In this document: in pieces, positions 7,723-18,300 of the stretch | How the letters are laid out: every line of letters starts with the position of its first letter | Numbering within the stretch: position 1 is the first letter of the stretch | NCBI GenBank assembly: GCA_007833815.1 | Contig: CP033464.1 | Span: 1,284,501 to 1,348,500 of the forward strand | Length of the DNA stretch: 64,000 nt | From: Brevibacillus laterosporus | GTDB lineage: Bacteria; Bacillota; Bacilli; Brevibacillales; Brevibacillaceae | Direction: 5' to 3' | Made by a program: the position numbers and the translations under genes | Notes under the pieces: model-generated | The model's database searches: none | Seen by the model: the letters and a program-made list of their open reading frames with translations, nothing else | What the model was told of the DNA's origin: nothing

Positions 7723-9441
7723 TTAGACTTTGAATTTGTTAAGTTGTGTTCGAAGATCAGCCACTATCTGAGACAAGATTCCGGTTGATGCAGATATTTC
7801 TTCCATGGAAACGAGCTGCTCTTGTGTCGCAGCTGATATATTTTGGGACCCAGATGAAGAATGTAATGCTGCATCATTAATAGATTGAACAGCAGACTGT
7901 ATCTTCTCGGCGTCAAGTGTCATGCTATGTACCGAAGATGTCACGTTTTTGATTTGATTGGCTACTTCGTCTACCGATGTCTGTATTTCCTCAAACAATT
8001 TACCTACTTCACCGACGGCGGTCGCCCCATTTGTGACCTCATTTGTCGTTCTTTGCATGGAATGTACCGCATGGGCTGTTTCATCCTGGATAGCGTTAAT
8101 CAACTCGCCTATCCTTTTGGCTGAATTAGCGGATTGTTCAGCAAGCTTACGCACTTCATCTGCAACGACAATAAAGCCGCGTCCATGTTCTCCTGCCCGA
8201 GCAGCCTCGATTGTTGCGTTTAAAGCCAGCAGATTCGTTTGTTTTCCAATTTCTGATATGACATCTACAATTTGTTCAATCTCAGAAGAGCGTTTATTCA
8301 AACCTTGAATGGCATGTTCGAGGTTTGAGATAACGCGATGTATCGATTGCATCTGGCAAACTGCAGCCTCGATAGCCTGATTTCCTTCCATTGATTTTTG
8401 AGATGCGTAACCTACGGCTTCGCCAACGGAAGCAACTTGAGAGGTGATGACAACATTCGTTTTTTGTGCCATCTTATTTAGGCTTTCAGTAGCCTCCTCA
8501 ACGAGCTGTACCTGGTATTCCGTTCCTTCAGCTACCTCTTGCGCATTTGCTGCAATGTGTTCACTTGCCGTACTCGTCTGAGAGGTGCTTACATTGAGTT
8601 GTTCAGAAGATACGGTTATCTGTTGTGTTGCTTCTGCAATTTGCTTCGTAAATCCATTCAATGTGTGGAGCATGCGGTCGATTGCTTGTGCAGTTTGACC
8701 GATTTCATCTGCATAAGCATAATCAACCTTCTGTGTAAAATCTCCTTCTTCTGTCTTTTTCATCACTTCACTCACTTTTTTGAGTGGCCTGATAATCATT
8801 CTAGCAAATGCAATGCCCAAGAAAGCTCCAATCGCCATAAGCAGGATAGTAATAAAAATAAGCAGGCTTCTTGTATTGCTAGCCTCTTTCGAACTTTCTT
8901 CGCTTACTTGCTCGGCTAATTGGATGTTCAATTCGTAAAGATCATCTACTAATTTATCCATTTCCTCTAAGATAGTTAGACCTTTTGTTTTGAAAAATTC
9001 ATAGGCTTCTTGGTTTTTATTATCACTTGTTAATTCCAGGGTATGTGTAACAGCATCCGTATATTTAGGATATATACTGAGCATGGAGTTAATTAGGACT
9101 TCTTCTTCCGGAGATAAACGAGTTTCTTTGTATGCGGCTAGATGTTGTTTATTTTTTTCCAATGTCTCCAGAGCTTCTTTTTCTATATTTCGGCTTTTTT
9201 GAAGATCGCTTTCGAGCATGTCTTCCAAAATTTTGACATGTAAGTACTGATTCAAAGACGCGTAGCTGCCTAATATAATGGAAGGCACTAATCGATCCTC
9301 TAATATTTGATCCGTGTTTTTGGTGATCGTGTTTAATACGTTGATGCTCATTGCATTAGCAATAGCAACAAAAAGGATTAATGAGCCAATCAATAAAGAT
9401 AACTTTTTTCCTACTGAGACATTTCTCAGTTTCTCAATCAT
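7723..9441 (-). CDS. Methyl-accepting chemotaxis protein
   Basis: The 572-residue receptor has a first membrane helix at about 12-33, an extracellular four-helix-bundle-type sensor (about 35-188, rich in Glu/Lys helices), a second helix at about 191-213, HAMP (about 212-265), and a cytoplasmic signalling domain. The hairpin tip [22 protein letters not shown] is canonical. It sends ligand signals to CheA/CheW. AGAGGTG precedes the ATG by 8 bases. It is monocistronic and convergent with the CBS gene. The ligand cannot be inferred. Confidence 0.93.
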   Translation of the reverse strand: MIEKLRNVSVGKKLSLLIGSLILFVAIANAMSINVLNTITKNTDQILEDRLVPSIILGSYASLNQYLHVKILEDMLESDLQKSRNIEKEALETLEKNKQHLAAYKETRLSPEEEVLINSMLSIYPKYTDAVTHTLELTSDNKNQEAYEFFKTKGLTILEEMDKLVDDLYELNIQLAEQVSEESSKEASNTRSLLIFITILLMAIGAFLGIAFARMIIRPLKKVSEVMKKTEEGDFTQKVDYAYADEIGQTAQAIDRMLHTLNGFTKQIAEATQQITVSSEQLNVSTSQTSTASEHIAANAQEVAEGTEYQVQLVEEATESLNKMAQKTNVVITSQVASVGEAVGYASQKSMEGNQAIEAAVCQMQSIHRVISNLEHAIQGLNKRSSEIEQIVDVISEIGKQTNLLALNATIEAARAGEHGRGFIVVADEVRKLAEQSANSAKRIGELINAIQDETAHAVHSMQRTTNEVTNGATAVGEVGKLFEEIQTSVDEVANQIKNVTSSVHSMTLDAEKIQSAVQSINDAALHSSSGSQNISAATQEQLVSMEEISASTGILSQIVADLRTQLNKFKV

Positions 9442-9896
9442 TCAGATACACCTCTTTGATGGACTAGATTTCATTTATGGCTCTGATGTGTTTTGAAACC
9501 ATTAACGAAACCTTACTATGTTAGCTGACAAAATGGAGCCTCCTGACATTATTTTAATGTTTGGTCCCAGAAGAATAAAACACGGGCTTATTACGAAATA
9601 GATTTATTTAGAATAATATATAAGACTTTATTTTTTATCAATACTTTTTCTTTTTTTTTGTTTATTTAAAAAATGTTTGTCTATTATCAAAAAAGTTATT
9701 TAATAGTAACAAAATCACATTTGAATGATTCTTTTCGTAATCCGTTTGTTTTCACTTTCACGAGGGGAGACTTCTTTCTTATGGAACTGATTAAGATGTG
9801 TCCATGAAACGATACTAACTCCAAGTCTGTATAGAATATTTACTTTTAAAAACATGTTACTATATTCTCAAATTTTTGGAGGAGATAATTAATGAC
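9442..9896. other. AT-rich intergenic region with no gene seen
   Basis: This stretch lies between the divergent chemotaxis receptor and the LoaP gene. It is very AT-rich with T and A runs (for example 9640-9670). A strong Shine-Dalgarno (GGAGGAG, 9879-9885) precedes an ATG at 9893 that is stopped after one more codon. I find no convincing ORF, RNA gene or terminator here. Confidence 0.5.
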
Positions 9897-9926
9897 TTGA
9901 CCGGTTTGTAATTTGTGAAGTAAAAT
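9897..9926 (+). promoter_or_regulatory. Candidate promoter of the NRPS cluster
   Basis: TTGACC at 9897-9902 and TAAAAT at 9921-9926 are 18 bases apart, about 180 bases upstream of the LoaP start codon. The leader that follows contains small hairpins (AGTAAC 9993-9998 with GTTACT 10014-10019). It is the best match in the region, but not proven to drive the cluster. Confidence 0.45.
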
Positions 9927-10104
9927 AAAAAATACTAAATATGGTAAAATAACACATCAATCGACACAAATAGACATAGTTTTTTAAATATAAGTAACAA
10001 AAACATAGTGACGGTTACTGTCATTCCAGAAAGGTAGTTTGAGAGATAAATAAATGATATAGCTTTCACTTGGAGTGATAAAAAAGAGTAAAAGGGGATT
10101 TATT

Positions 10105-10632
10105 GTGAGTTGGTACGCTCTTTTTGTTGAAACCGGAAAAGAAAATGTAGTCGAAAAAATTCTTACAAATCATTTCGATCAGCACGTTTTCAGATGTCTG
10201 GTTCCTAAAAAAATTGTATCTGAAAAGAAAAACGGAGTGAGTTATGATTCTATAAAGACCTTGTTCCCCGGCTATATTTTTATTCAGACAAACATTATTT
10301 CTACGATTTATTATGATTTAATGAGCATTCCCATGACTTATTATATGGTGAATTGTGGTAAATATAAGAATGATAACTGCCAAACGTATTACTCTGAAAT
10401 ACCAGAAGAGGATATGAATTGGATTTTACAAATCACTGATAAAGAAGGGCTACTTTCTTATAGTGATGTCATCATTGAGGATAGGCAGGTTCAGGTGATC
10501 ACTGGCCCCTTACAAGGGATGGAAGCATTCATTAAGAAAATTGATAAGAGAAAGAAACGAGCAAAAATTGAAATTGAATTATTAGGCGAAATAAAAACAC
10601 TAGATGTTGGAATAAACATTTTGAGTAGATAA
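10105..10632 (+). CDS. loaP: LoaP-type NusG paralogue (processive antiterminator)
   Basis: The product is about 175 residues with an N-terminal NGN domain starting SWYALFVETGKENVVEKIL, the LoaP hallmark, then TLFPGYIFIQ (about 60). A C-terminal KOW segment contains VQVITGPLQGMEAFIKKID (about 132-150). GTG 10105 is chosen because AAAGGGG sits 7 bases upstream; the earlier GTG 10075 touches GGAG with no spacer. LoaP proteins are known to promote read-through of terminators in large polyketide and peptide operons. Here it heads a 30-kb cluster holding at least two internal terminators, so control in cis is likely. Confidence 0.88.
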   Translation: MSWYALFVETGKENVVEKILTNHFDQHVFRCLVPKKIVSEKKNGVSYDSIKTLFPGYIFIQTNIISTIYYDLMSIPMTYYMVNCGKYKNDNCQTYYSEIPEEDMNWILQITDKEGLLSYSDVIIEDRQVQVITGPLQGMEAFIKKIDKRKKRAKIEIELLGEIKTLDVGINILSR

Positions 10633-10760
10633 TCTTTATTTTTAATATTTGTAATAATCAGTGAATTATGTAATAAAAGTTTCTGACAAGAATCTAATTC
10701 AGGAGATAATCGTTGTTTCGGCACGTTATCTAAGATGGAGGATCATATATGAAGGCGTAG

Positions 10761-10792
10761 TGCAACCGCTCTTGGACGAAAGGGCGATAGCA
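10761..10792 (+). promoter_or_regulatory. Leader RNA hairpin, candidate LoaP recognition element
   Basis: TGC/GCA (outer, 3 pairs), a 3x3 internal loop, then CGCTCTT/AAGGGCG (7 pairs, one G-U) close a six-base GGACGA loop. It lies between loaP and the first NRPS gene, with no ORF I trust in the 243-base gap. LoaP is known to act through an RNA hairpin in the 5' leader of its target operon; assignment here rests on position and structure only. Confidence 0.4.
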
Positions 10793-10876
10793 TGTCCTTT
10801 TATAAAGAGCATTACACAGATTGTCCAGTATACATTAGACGAAAGCTAAAAAGCCGAGGTTAAAAGGGGGAACGAT

Positions 10877-13800
10877 ATGTTTTTACATTTGACTCATCCT
10901 CAGAAAAGAATATGGTACATCGAAAAAATCCATTCTAATTCTCCGTTGCATAATATTGGTGGGTGTTTAAAAATAAAAGGTCACGCCAATGTAGACTTAC
11001 TGGAAAAGGCGATACAAACGGTCATTGAAAGAAATGAAGGGCTCCGGTTGAGATTTTGCGAAAGAGAAGGACAACCATATCAATATGTGAATGAATATAC
11101 GGAAAAAAAGATAGATTATCTAGACTTTAGTAGAGAGGAAAACCCCTCTCTTGTTTTTGAAGAATGGGTTGAAGCTGTTTTCAAAAAATCCTTTACTATA
11201 GAAAATCATGATCTATGTTACTTTGCCGTCTATAAATTACACGAAGCTGAGTATGGAATTCTATTGAAGGTTCACCACATAATATCTGATGGTTGGTCAA
11301 CTTGTCTGATTCAAAAACAACTGTGTGAGATGTACAGCTTGCTCCAGCATAATGAGCAAGTGGATGCAGGTGTGGCCTATTCCTATGTCGATTATATTGA
11401 GAAGGAAAAAGCGTATTTTCATTCGGAACGTTTTCAGAAGAATAAGATTTTTTGGAACGAAACCTTTAGTGATGTACCTGAAGCATTTCTCTATAAAAGC
11501 TTTTCTCATTTGGAAAGCCGTCGTAAATCTTATGAAATGACAGCTGACATGACGGATCAAATTAGAAGTTTCTTACAGGAGTACAGCATTTCGTTACATA
11601 CATTTTTTATGGCGGTTATGCTTATTTATATCAATAAAATAACAGATCACGATGATATCGTTCTAGGTACGCCCGTTCTGAATCGAACAGATAAGAGAGA
11701 CAAGAATACAGTGGGAATGTATACGAGCACGATGCCTTTCCGAAAGAAAATAAACCCCGAGCTGTCTGTGAAAGAGTTTATAAAAGAAGTCGTATATGAA
11801 TTAAAGCGGTGTTTAATCAATCAAAAATATCCTTATGATCTGCTAGTTTCCGATTTGGGGTTAAACAAAAAAGGGTACGATAGTTTGTTCAAGCTATGTA
11901 TTAACTATTACAATACCGAGTACCTCAAAGACGTAGAGGGAGTAATGTTAGAAGTAGATGAATACAACAGTGGAAATCAAAGTTATTCCATGCAAGTGAT
12001 TGTAAAAGAGTGGCGAGATGATACCATTTCGCTTTGTTTTGATTTCAAGGTAGATGAGTATAACGATGAGGATATCTCTTCCATGTTCAAACACACTACG
12101 AATGTAGCTGAGCAAATGATTAAGAACATGGAGATGAGAATTAAGGATTTGCATGTGTGTACGACAGAAGAGTTACATGAAAAGGTATATACCTTCAATT
12201 CTACCAGGACCAACTATCCAAAAGATAAAACAATACATGGCTTATTTGAGGAACAGGCAGAATTGACTCCTGACAAAGTAGCGTTGGTGTTTGGAGAACA
12301 ACAAGTTACCTACCGACAATTAGATGAAAAAGCAAGTCAATTAGCAGCTTTTTTACGTGGGAAGGGAGTTCAACAGCAAAGGATTGTTGCCATTCAAGCA
12401 ACCCATTCTATTGAGCTTATAGTTGGTATTTTAGGGGTTCTCAAAACAGGAGCGGCGTATCTGCCTATTGAGCCTAATTACCCATCGGAACGAATCAATT
12501 ATATGCTGAAGGATTCTGGTGCTTTCATCATGCTTACGAACCATGAGCTTGCTGATGAAATAGATTTCTCAGGAGAGATTTATCATTTCGTTCATGATGA
12601 AATATACCTCGATCCTCAAAATAATACTAGTGATAAGAGCTCACCTCATGATCTGGCTTATATGATATACACCTCTGGTTCCACAGGGCAGCCTAAGGGG
12701 GTCATGATTGAACATAATAGTCTTGTAAATTATATTTGGTGGGCACGAAAAACATATGTAGAAGAAAATGAGATATTTGCTCTCTATTCCTCCATATCCT
12801 TTGATCTTACCGTCACATCTATTTTTACCCCTCTACTCTCAGGGCATCAAATAGCTATATATCAGGATAACGGCGAGGATTTTATTTTACACAAGGTTTT
12901 TAACGATAATAAAGCAACCATTGTTAAAGTAACTCCTGCGCATTTAACGTTGATCAAGGATTTAGATAATAAAAATTCGTCTATCCAAAAGTTTATCGTC
13001 GGCGGAGAAAATTTAAAAGTAGCGATTGCTAAACAAGTGGAGGAGAGCTTTAATGGACAGATCGAAATTTATAATGAGTATGGACCTACCGAAGCAACGG
13101 TAGGCTGTATGATCTATAAATATGCAAGTGATAAAGATACGGGAGTCTCAGTTCCAATTGGATCAGCCATAGATAATACTCAGATCTATATCTTAGATAA
13201 ATATTTACAACCAGTACCCACTGGAATAAAGGGAGAAATTTATATTTCAGGGGATGGAGTGGCTAAAGGCTACCTAAATCGAGAAGAGCTAACGAATGAG
13301 CGCTTTATTGATCATCCCTTTTTATCTGGAAAGAAAATGTACAAAACAGGCGATGTAGCTAAATACCTTTCGGACTCAATCATTGAATATGTAGGTAGAT
13401 CCGATAATCAGGTGAAGATTAGAGGTCATAGGATTGAGCTTGGAGAGATTGAGCGATACTTACTAGAGCATTCTATGATTAAAAATGTGATTGTCATAGA
13501 TAGAGAAAATGCAAAAGGTGATAAGCTGCTTTATGCCTATTTTGTAAGTGATGAGGAGATTGATGTCGCTGAACTTAAAAAATGGCTTTCCACCTACGTT
13601 CCATCCTTTATGATCCCCAATCGAATGATTAAATTGGAACAATTGCCACTTACCATCAATGGGAAATTAAACATGCATGAATTGCCATTTGATGATGAGA
13701 GTGAGCTAGAAATGATCAGCCCTAGGAATGAACGTGAAGAACAGCTTGTTAAGGTAATGGGAGAAGTGCTTGGCATTGCTGAAATAAGTATGAATGATAA

Positions 13801-15346
13801 TTTCTACCAAATAGGTGGAGATTCAATTAAAGCCATTCAGATTTCTTCCAAGCTTAAAAATATGAATATGGAGCTTCATATAAAGGATATTTTGGAAAAA
13901 GAATTAGTAGAAGAAATAGCAGCTACTATCAAAGAGAATCATACACAGAAGATCATTGACCAAGGTGTCAGTACAGGGACAATCAATCAGACACCAATCA
14001 TTCAATGGTTTTTCTCACAACAATTTGAGCAAGAAAACCATTTTAATCAATCGGTTCTGCTAGCCTGTAAAAAATCAATTGATAAGCAAATCATTGCGAC
14101 TGCTATCAAAAAGCTTGTAGAGCATCATGATATGTTACGAGTACGTTGCGACCGCAATACCAAAGAATTGTTTTATCAAAACGATCATATACATGAAACA
14201 AATTATTTCGTTTATTACGATTTAACCCATGAACCTGAAGAGATGAAATTTGAAAAAATGAAAGAGCTTGGTTCTATAACAAAATCAAGCTTTCATCTGG
14301 AAGAAACCCCCTTATTCAAAGCGTGTATTTTCCAGTTGGGAGAAGAAGAGCAATACCTTTTGTTTACAGCACATCATATAGTGGTAGATGGTGTTTCATG
14401 GAGGATCCTAATAGAGGATTTCACTTCTGGAGTAGAACAGCTACAGCATCATCAAGAAATTTCACTTCCATTAAAGACACATTCTTTTGGTGAATGGGCA
14501 AGACAACTAGCTACGTATAGTCTCCATGTAACGCAAACGGATCAGGCTCTTCGTTATTGGAAGGATACCACTATACAAAGTTTCCAATTCCTTACAGATT
14601 TTGATAGGGGAATAGATGATGTGAAATCCTCATCGACTATGCAAGCCTATCTAGATGGAGCATGGATCAAGGATTTTTCCGTGTTAATTAATGATGTATA
14701 TGGACTAGAGCTGTATGAAGGATTGCTGATTGGATTATTAGTAACCGTGCATCAATCAGCGAAGGAACAAGATATTGTGATTGAATTAGAGGGGCACGGA
14801 AGGGAAACCATACATGACGAAATAGATATCTCCAGGACAGTGGGTTGGTTTACTAGCATGTATCCTGCACATTTCTCGATCACAGATATGGGATTGGAAC
14901 ACATTATAAAACACGTAAAAGAACAGATAAGGGCAATCCCGCACAAAGGTTTTACCTATGGAGTTCTAAAATATCTGACGAAAGAACTACAGGAGGAAAT
15001 AGGAAAAGGAATCAGGTTTAATTACTTGGGTCATTTCGATAATGTTTTACAAGGCGATTTTACTATGGCAGACCTTGATTGTGGAGCAGATATCGGAAGC
15101 AATAATCATCTGACCGCTCTACTAGATATAAATGTATGGATCGCCAATGGACAGCTACAAATAAATGTTACGTATAGCACCAACAGATTCAGAGAAGAAA
15201 CGATCCAGCAATTTTTGAACGAATATTTGGACAGCCTTAACGAAATCCGTAATTACTGCTTGCAAAAAAATGATAAAGAATTTACTCCATCAGATTTTGA
15301 AACTGCTGATATATCTCAAGATGATTTGGACGGTTTATTTATCTAG
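10877..15346 (+). CDS. NRPS 1: C-A(Asn)-T-E, initiation module for an acyl-D-Asn cap
   Basis: The 1489-residue synthetase has a starter condensation domain at about 1-430 (HHIISDGWS near 132). The adenylation domain is at about 440-950 (TSGSTGQPKG near 598). Carrier protein is at about 960-1035 (IGGDSIKA, the form usual before epimerases), and epimerase at about 1045-1480 (HHIVVDGVSW near 1165). Reading the pocket residues by alignment to GrsA gives DLTKIGEVG plus Lys, the Asn code of tyrocidine synthetase. A condensation domain at the very N-terminus of a first module normally attaches a fatty acyl group. The predicted output is N-acyl-D-Asn-S-T, the leader used by the colibactin, zwittermicin and xenocoumacin prodrug pathways. 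GGGGG precedes ATG 10877. The acidic tail ending DDLDGLFI is a likely docking element for NRPS 2. Confidence 0.9.
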   Translation: MFLHLTHPQKRIWYIEKIHSNSPLHNIGGCLKIKGHANVDLLEKAIQTVIERNEGLRLRFCEREGQPYQYVNEYTEKKIDYLDFSREENPSLVFEEWVEAVFKKSFTIENHDLCYFAVYKLHEAEYGILLKVHHIISDGWSTCLIQKQLCEMYSLLQHNEQVDAGVAYSYVDYIEKEKAYFHSERFQKNKIFWNETFSDVPEAFLYKSFSHLESRRKSYEMTADMTDQIRSFLQEYSISLHTFFMAVMLIYINKITDHDDIVLGTPVLNRTDKRDKNTVGMYTSTMPFRKKINPELSVKEFIKEVVYELKRCLINQKYPYDLLVSDLGLNKKGYDSLFKLCINYYNTEYLKDVEGVMLEVDEYNSGNQSYSMQVIVKEWRDDTISLCFDFKVDEYNDEDISSMFKHTTNVAEQMIKNMEMRIKDLHVCTTEELHEKVYTFNSTRTNYPKDKTIHGLFEEQAELTPDKVALVFGEQQVTYRQLDEKASQLAAFLRGKGVQQQRIVAIQATHSIELIVGILGVLKTGAAYLPIEPNYPSERINYMLKDSGAFIMLTNHELADEIDFSGEIYHFVHDEIYLDPQNNTSDKSSPHDLAYMIYTSGSTGQPKGVMIEHNSLVNYIWWARKTYVEENEIFALYSSISFDLTVTSIFTPLLSGHQIAIYQDNGEDFILHKVFNDNKATIVKVTPAHLTLIKDLDNKNSSIQKFIVGGENLKVAIAKQVEESFNGQIEIYNEYGPTEATVGCMIYKYASDKDTGVSVPIGSAIDNTQIYILDKYLQPVPTGIKGEIYISGDGVAKGYLNREELTNERFIDHPFLSGKKMYKTGDVAKYLSDSIIEYVGRSDNQVKIRGHRIELGEIERYLLEHSMIKNVIVIDRENAKGDKLLYAYFVSDEEIDVAELKKWLSTYVPSFMIPNRMIKLEQLPLTINGKLNMHELPFDDESELEMISPRNEREEQLVKVMGEVLGIAEISMNDNFYQIGGDSIKAIQISSKLKNMNMELHIKDILEKELVEEIAATIKENHTQKIIDQGVSTGTINQTPIIQWFFSQQFEQENHFNQSVLLACKKSIDKQIIATAIKKLVEHHDMLRVRCDRNTKELFYQNDHIHETNYFVYYDLTHEPEEMKFEKMKELGSITKSSFHLEETPLFKACIFQLGEEEQYLLFTAHHIVVDGVSWRILIEDFTSGVEQLQHHQEISLPLKTHSFGEWARQLATYSLHVTQTDQALRYWKDTTIQSFQFLTDFDRGIDDVKSSSTMQAYLDGAWIKDFSVLINDVYGLELYEGLLIGLLVTVHQSAKEQDIVIELEGHGRETIHDEIDISRTVGWFTSMYPAHFSITDMGLEHIIKHVKEQIRAIPHKGFTYGVLKYLTKELQEEIGKGIRFNYLGHFDNVLQGDFTMADLDCGADIGSNNHLTALLDINVWIANGQLQINVTYSTNRFREETIQQFLNEYLDSLNEIRNYCLQKNDKEFTPSDFETADISQDDLDGLFI

Positions 15347-15398
15347 CCGTCAAAGAAACAGCTTTTTTATACTATCACCGTTTAAGTAGGGGGAACTG

Positions 15399-18300
15399 AT
15401 GAAAAGCGTAAACAGAGCAATAATATTGGCATTTCTCATTGTTTCATTATTTAGTATACCGATGAATGTCGTAGCTTTATCAGATAGCAAGACAACGTCG
15501 CTTTCAAATGACGAAATAGGGAAGATGGAACAATATATTGAGAATCAAATGAAAGAGGGCAAAATTCCAGGAGCATCGGTTGTTATTGTAAAAGATGATA
15601 AGACCGTGTACCAAAAGGGCTTCGGCTATGCAAACGTTGAGGAGAAAAAAGAGATTACTTCCAACACCTTGTTTGAAATTGGTTCCAATAGCAAAGCATT
15701 CACCGCTCTTGGCATACTAAAGCTTCAACAGGATGGGCTTATTGCGCTAAATGATCCTGTATCAAAATATATACCATGGTTACAAATGAACTTTAGAGAA
15801 GAAGAAGTATCTCCTACTATCCAGCAATTTCTCAACCAGACCAGCGGGGTTCCCTTTCGCACCATAGATACCATTCCAGTTTCAGATAGGGAAGACGCGC
15901 TAGAAAAAACGGTTGGAAATTTAAAAGGGATCACACTAGATTCAAAACCAGGTGACCATTTTCAGTACGCTACCATTAATTATGATGTGTTGGGCTTAAT
16001 TATTGAGAAGGTAACTCAAAAGTCATTTGAAACATATATGAAGGAAAATGTTTTACAGCCACTGGAGCTAAACAATACGTACTTATTTAAAAATACCAAT
16101 GCCAGCAATCAAATGGCAGATGGCTACAAGCTCCATTTTTTATCTCCTGTAAAATATGATTCTCCTCCCTATAGAGGAAATACACCAGCTGCTTATTTCA
16201 TAACAAATGCGGAAGATGTGGCGAAATGGTTCAAGATTCAACTTGAAACCAGCAGTACCGGTGCATTTGATAAACAGTTGATTCAAGAGTCACATATAGC
16301 TCATAGTATGGCCGAGCCATTGTCAGACGGATCAGCCTATTCAAATGGTTGGTTTATATCTAAGAAGGATGGAGGGAAAATTTCCCACGGGGGAAATAAT
16401 CCTAATTACTCTTCCTACTTCCTGCTCAAACCCGATGAGAAGCTTGGTATTGCTATATTAACCAATACGAACTCCGAGTACACCGAATCAATAGGTCGAG
16501 GTGTAGAGAGGATTCTCCATGGGAATGAGCCAGTTGTAACAGGAAGTGATTTGAATAAAAAGGCAGATAAGATGGCTATTTTTCTTATTTCCGTATTCGG
16601 CTTCCTATCCATTCTCACCGCATTTTTTGGTAGTAAAGCTGTGTATGAAGTAAGTAAGAAACAGAGAACTTTTGAAAAGAAAACACGAAAAGACTGGCTT
16701 GTTCTCCTTGCTTCCCTGGTTCTAATGATAGGCGTTACTTACTCTATCAAGCAGATACCTACCATTTTGTATGACGGGCTGTCCTGGGAGTTTATTTATG
16801 TATGGCTACCAAACTCAATAAAGCTAGCCTATCAAGTAACACTTGCCACGTTGTGGGTCGTGTATGCTTACTTTTCTTTTACTTTTTTGTTCAAAAAGAA
16901 AGATAATAAACAGTTCGTATTACTAGGATTAGTAAGCATTATTAGTGGATTGGGTAATGCTATTATTATTTTTTCCATTAATATGGCTATAGCTAAACAG
17001 AATGATTTAAATATCCTTCTATACTTTATGCTGGGAATCGTTCTGTACGTAGGCGGTCAGAGGATTGTGAGGAAAAAATTAATAGAGCTAACCAATAATA
17101 TGGTTTATCTCAAAAGAATGGAGATAGTTAGGAAAATACTAAAAACCTCCTATCAGGATTTTGAGAATATTGAGAGCGGAAGAATTCAAGCAACCTTAAA
17201 TAATGATACAGAAACGGTTAGCAGGTTAGTCAATTTAGTCATTACAGCTATCACTAGCTCTGCTACTCTGCTGTGCTGTTTTATTTATTTAGGTTTTATC
17301 AGTTTCTATGGGCTACTGCTATCTATCGCGATCATTACAGCGATAGCTTCTATTTATTATTTAGTCGGTATTTATGCCAATCGAATAGGAGAACGCTCTC
17401 GCGATATTCAAAATACATTCTTTTCATTTATTGACGATTTAACAGGAGGATTCAAAGAGTTATCTTTACATGAAAAGAAGAAAGAACATTTTGTATCAGC
17501 CATGCAGCATAGTTGTAATGATTACAGAATCATGCGTGGCAAAGCTACAATGGCTTTTGCAAATATGTTTGTCGTTGGCGAACTATTATTTACGTTAGCG
17601 ATTGGAGCAGTTGCTTTCCTGTTCCCTCTTGTATTTAAAGAGATTGGTACTGCTACTTTAACAAGCTACATTTTTGTTCTTCTATATATGACAGGACCAG
17701 TTCATGGAATACTAGATACAGTGCCCAACCTGATAGATGTCAAAATCAGTTGGAAACGAATTAATCATTTAATAAGCCAGTTGTCTTCATTGGAGCTTAG
17801 AGAGGTTGATCCTTCACAAATAAGCTCGCACAATAATGTGGAAGTTTTCCTGAAAGGCGTAGAGTATGAGTATACCAATTCTCAGGATAGTGTCTTTAAA
17901 GTAGGCCCAATCAACTATCAATTCAAGTCAGGTGAAGTCATTTTTATCACAGGTGGAAATGGTAGCGGGAAATCAACCTTGGCAAAGCTAATTACCGGCT
18001 TGTATTCCCCAACTAACGGACACATCACATTGAATGGAAGGATGATTGAAGCAAGGGAATTAAGCCAATACTACAGTGCCATATTCAGTGATTTTCATTT
18101 GTTTGAAAAGCTGTATGGAATTGATTGTGAATGTAAGGAAGCAGAGATACAAGAGTACTTAAAAATCTTGCAAATGGATAGCAAGGTACAAATAGAAGAC
18201 GGAAAATTCACAACAATAAATGTATCAACTGGTCAGAAAAAGAGGCTGGCACTGCTTATTAGTTATTTGGAGGATAAGCCCATTTACTTATTTGATGAGT

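Noticed and set aside
7885-8919. Plus-strand ORFs opposite the chemotaxis receptor
   Set aside because: They are shadows of the receptor's heptad-rich coding sequence, with no ribosome sites.
9879-9902. Strong ribosome site followed by a two-codon ORF (ATG ACT TGA) upstream of loaP
   Set aside because: It overlaps the -35 hexamer of the candidate promoter, so it would not be transcribed from it; likely chance or a gene relic.
10661-10849. 62-codon ORF between loaP and NRPS 1
   Set aside because: No ribosome site, no protein-like composition, and it overlaps the leader hairpin.
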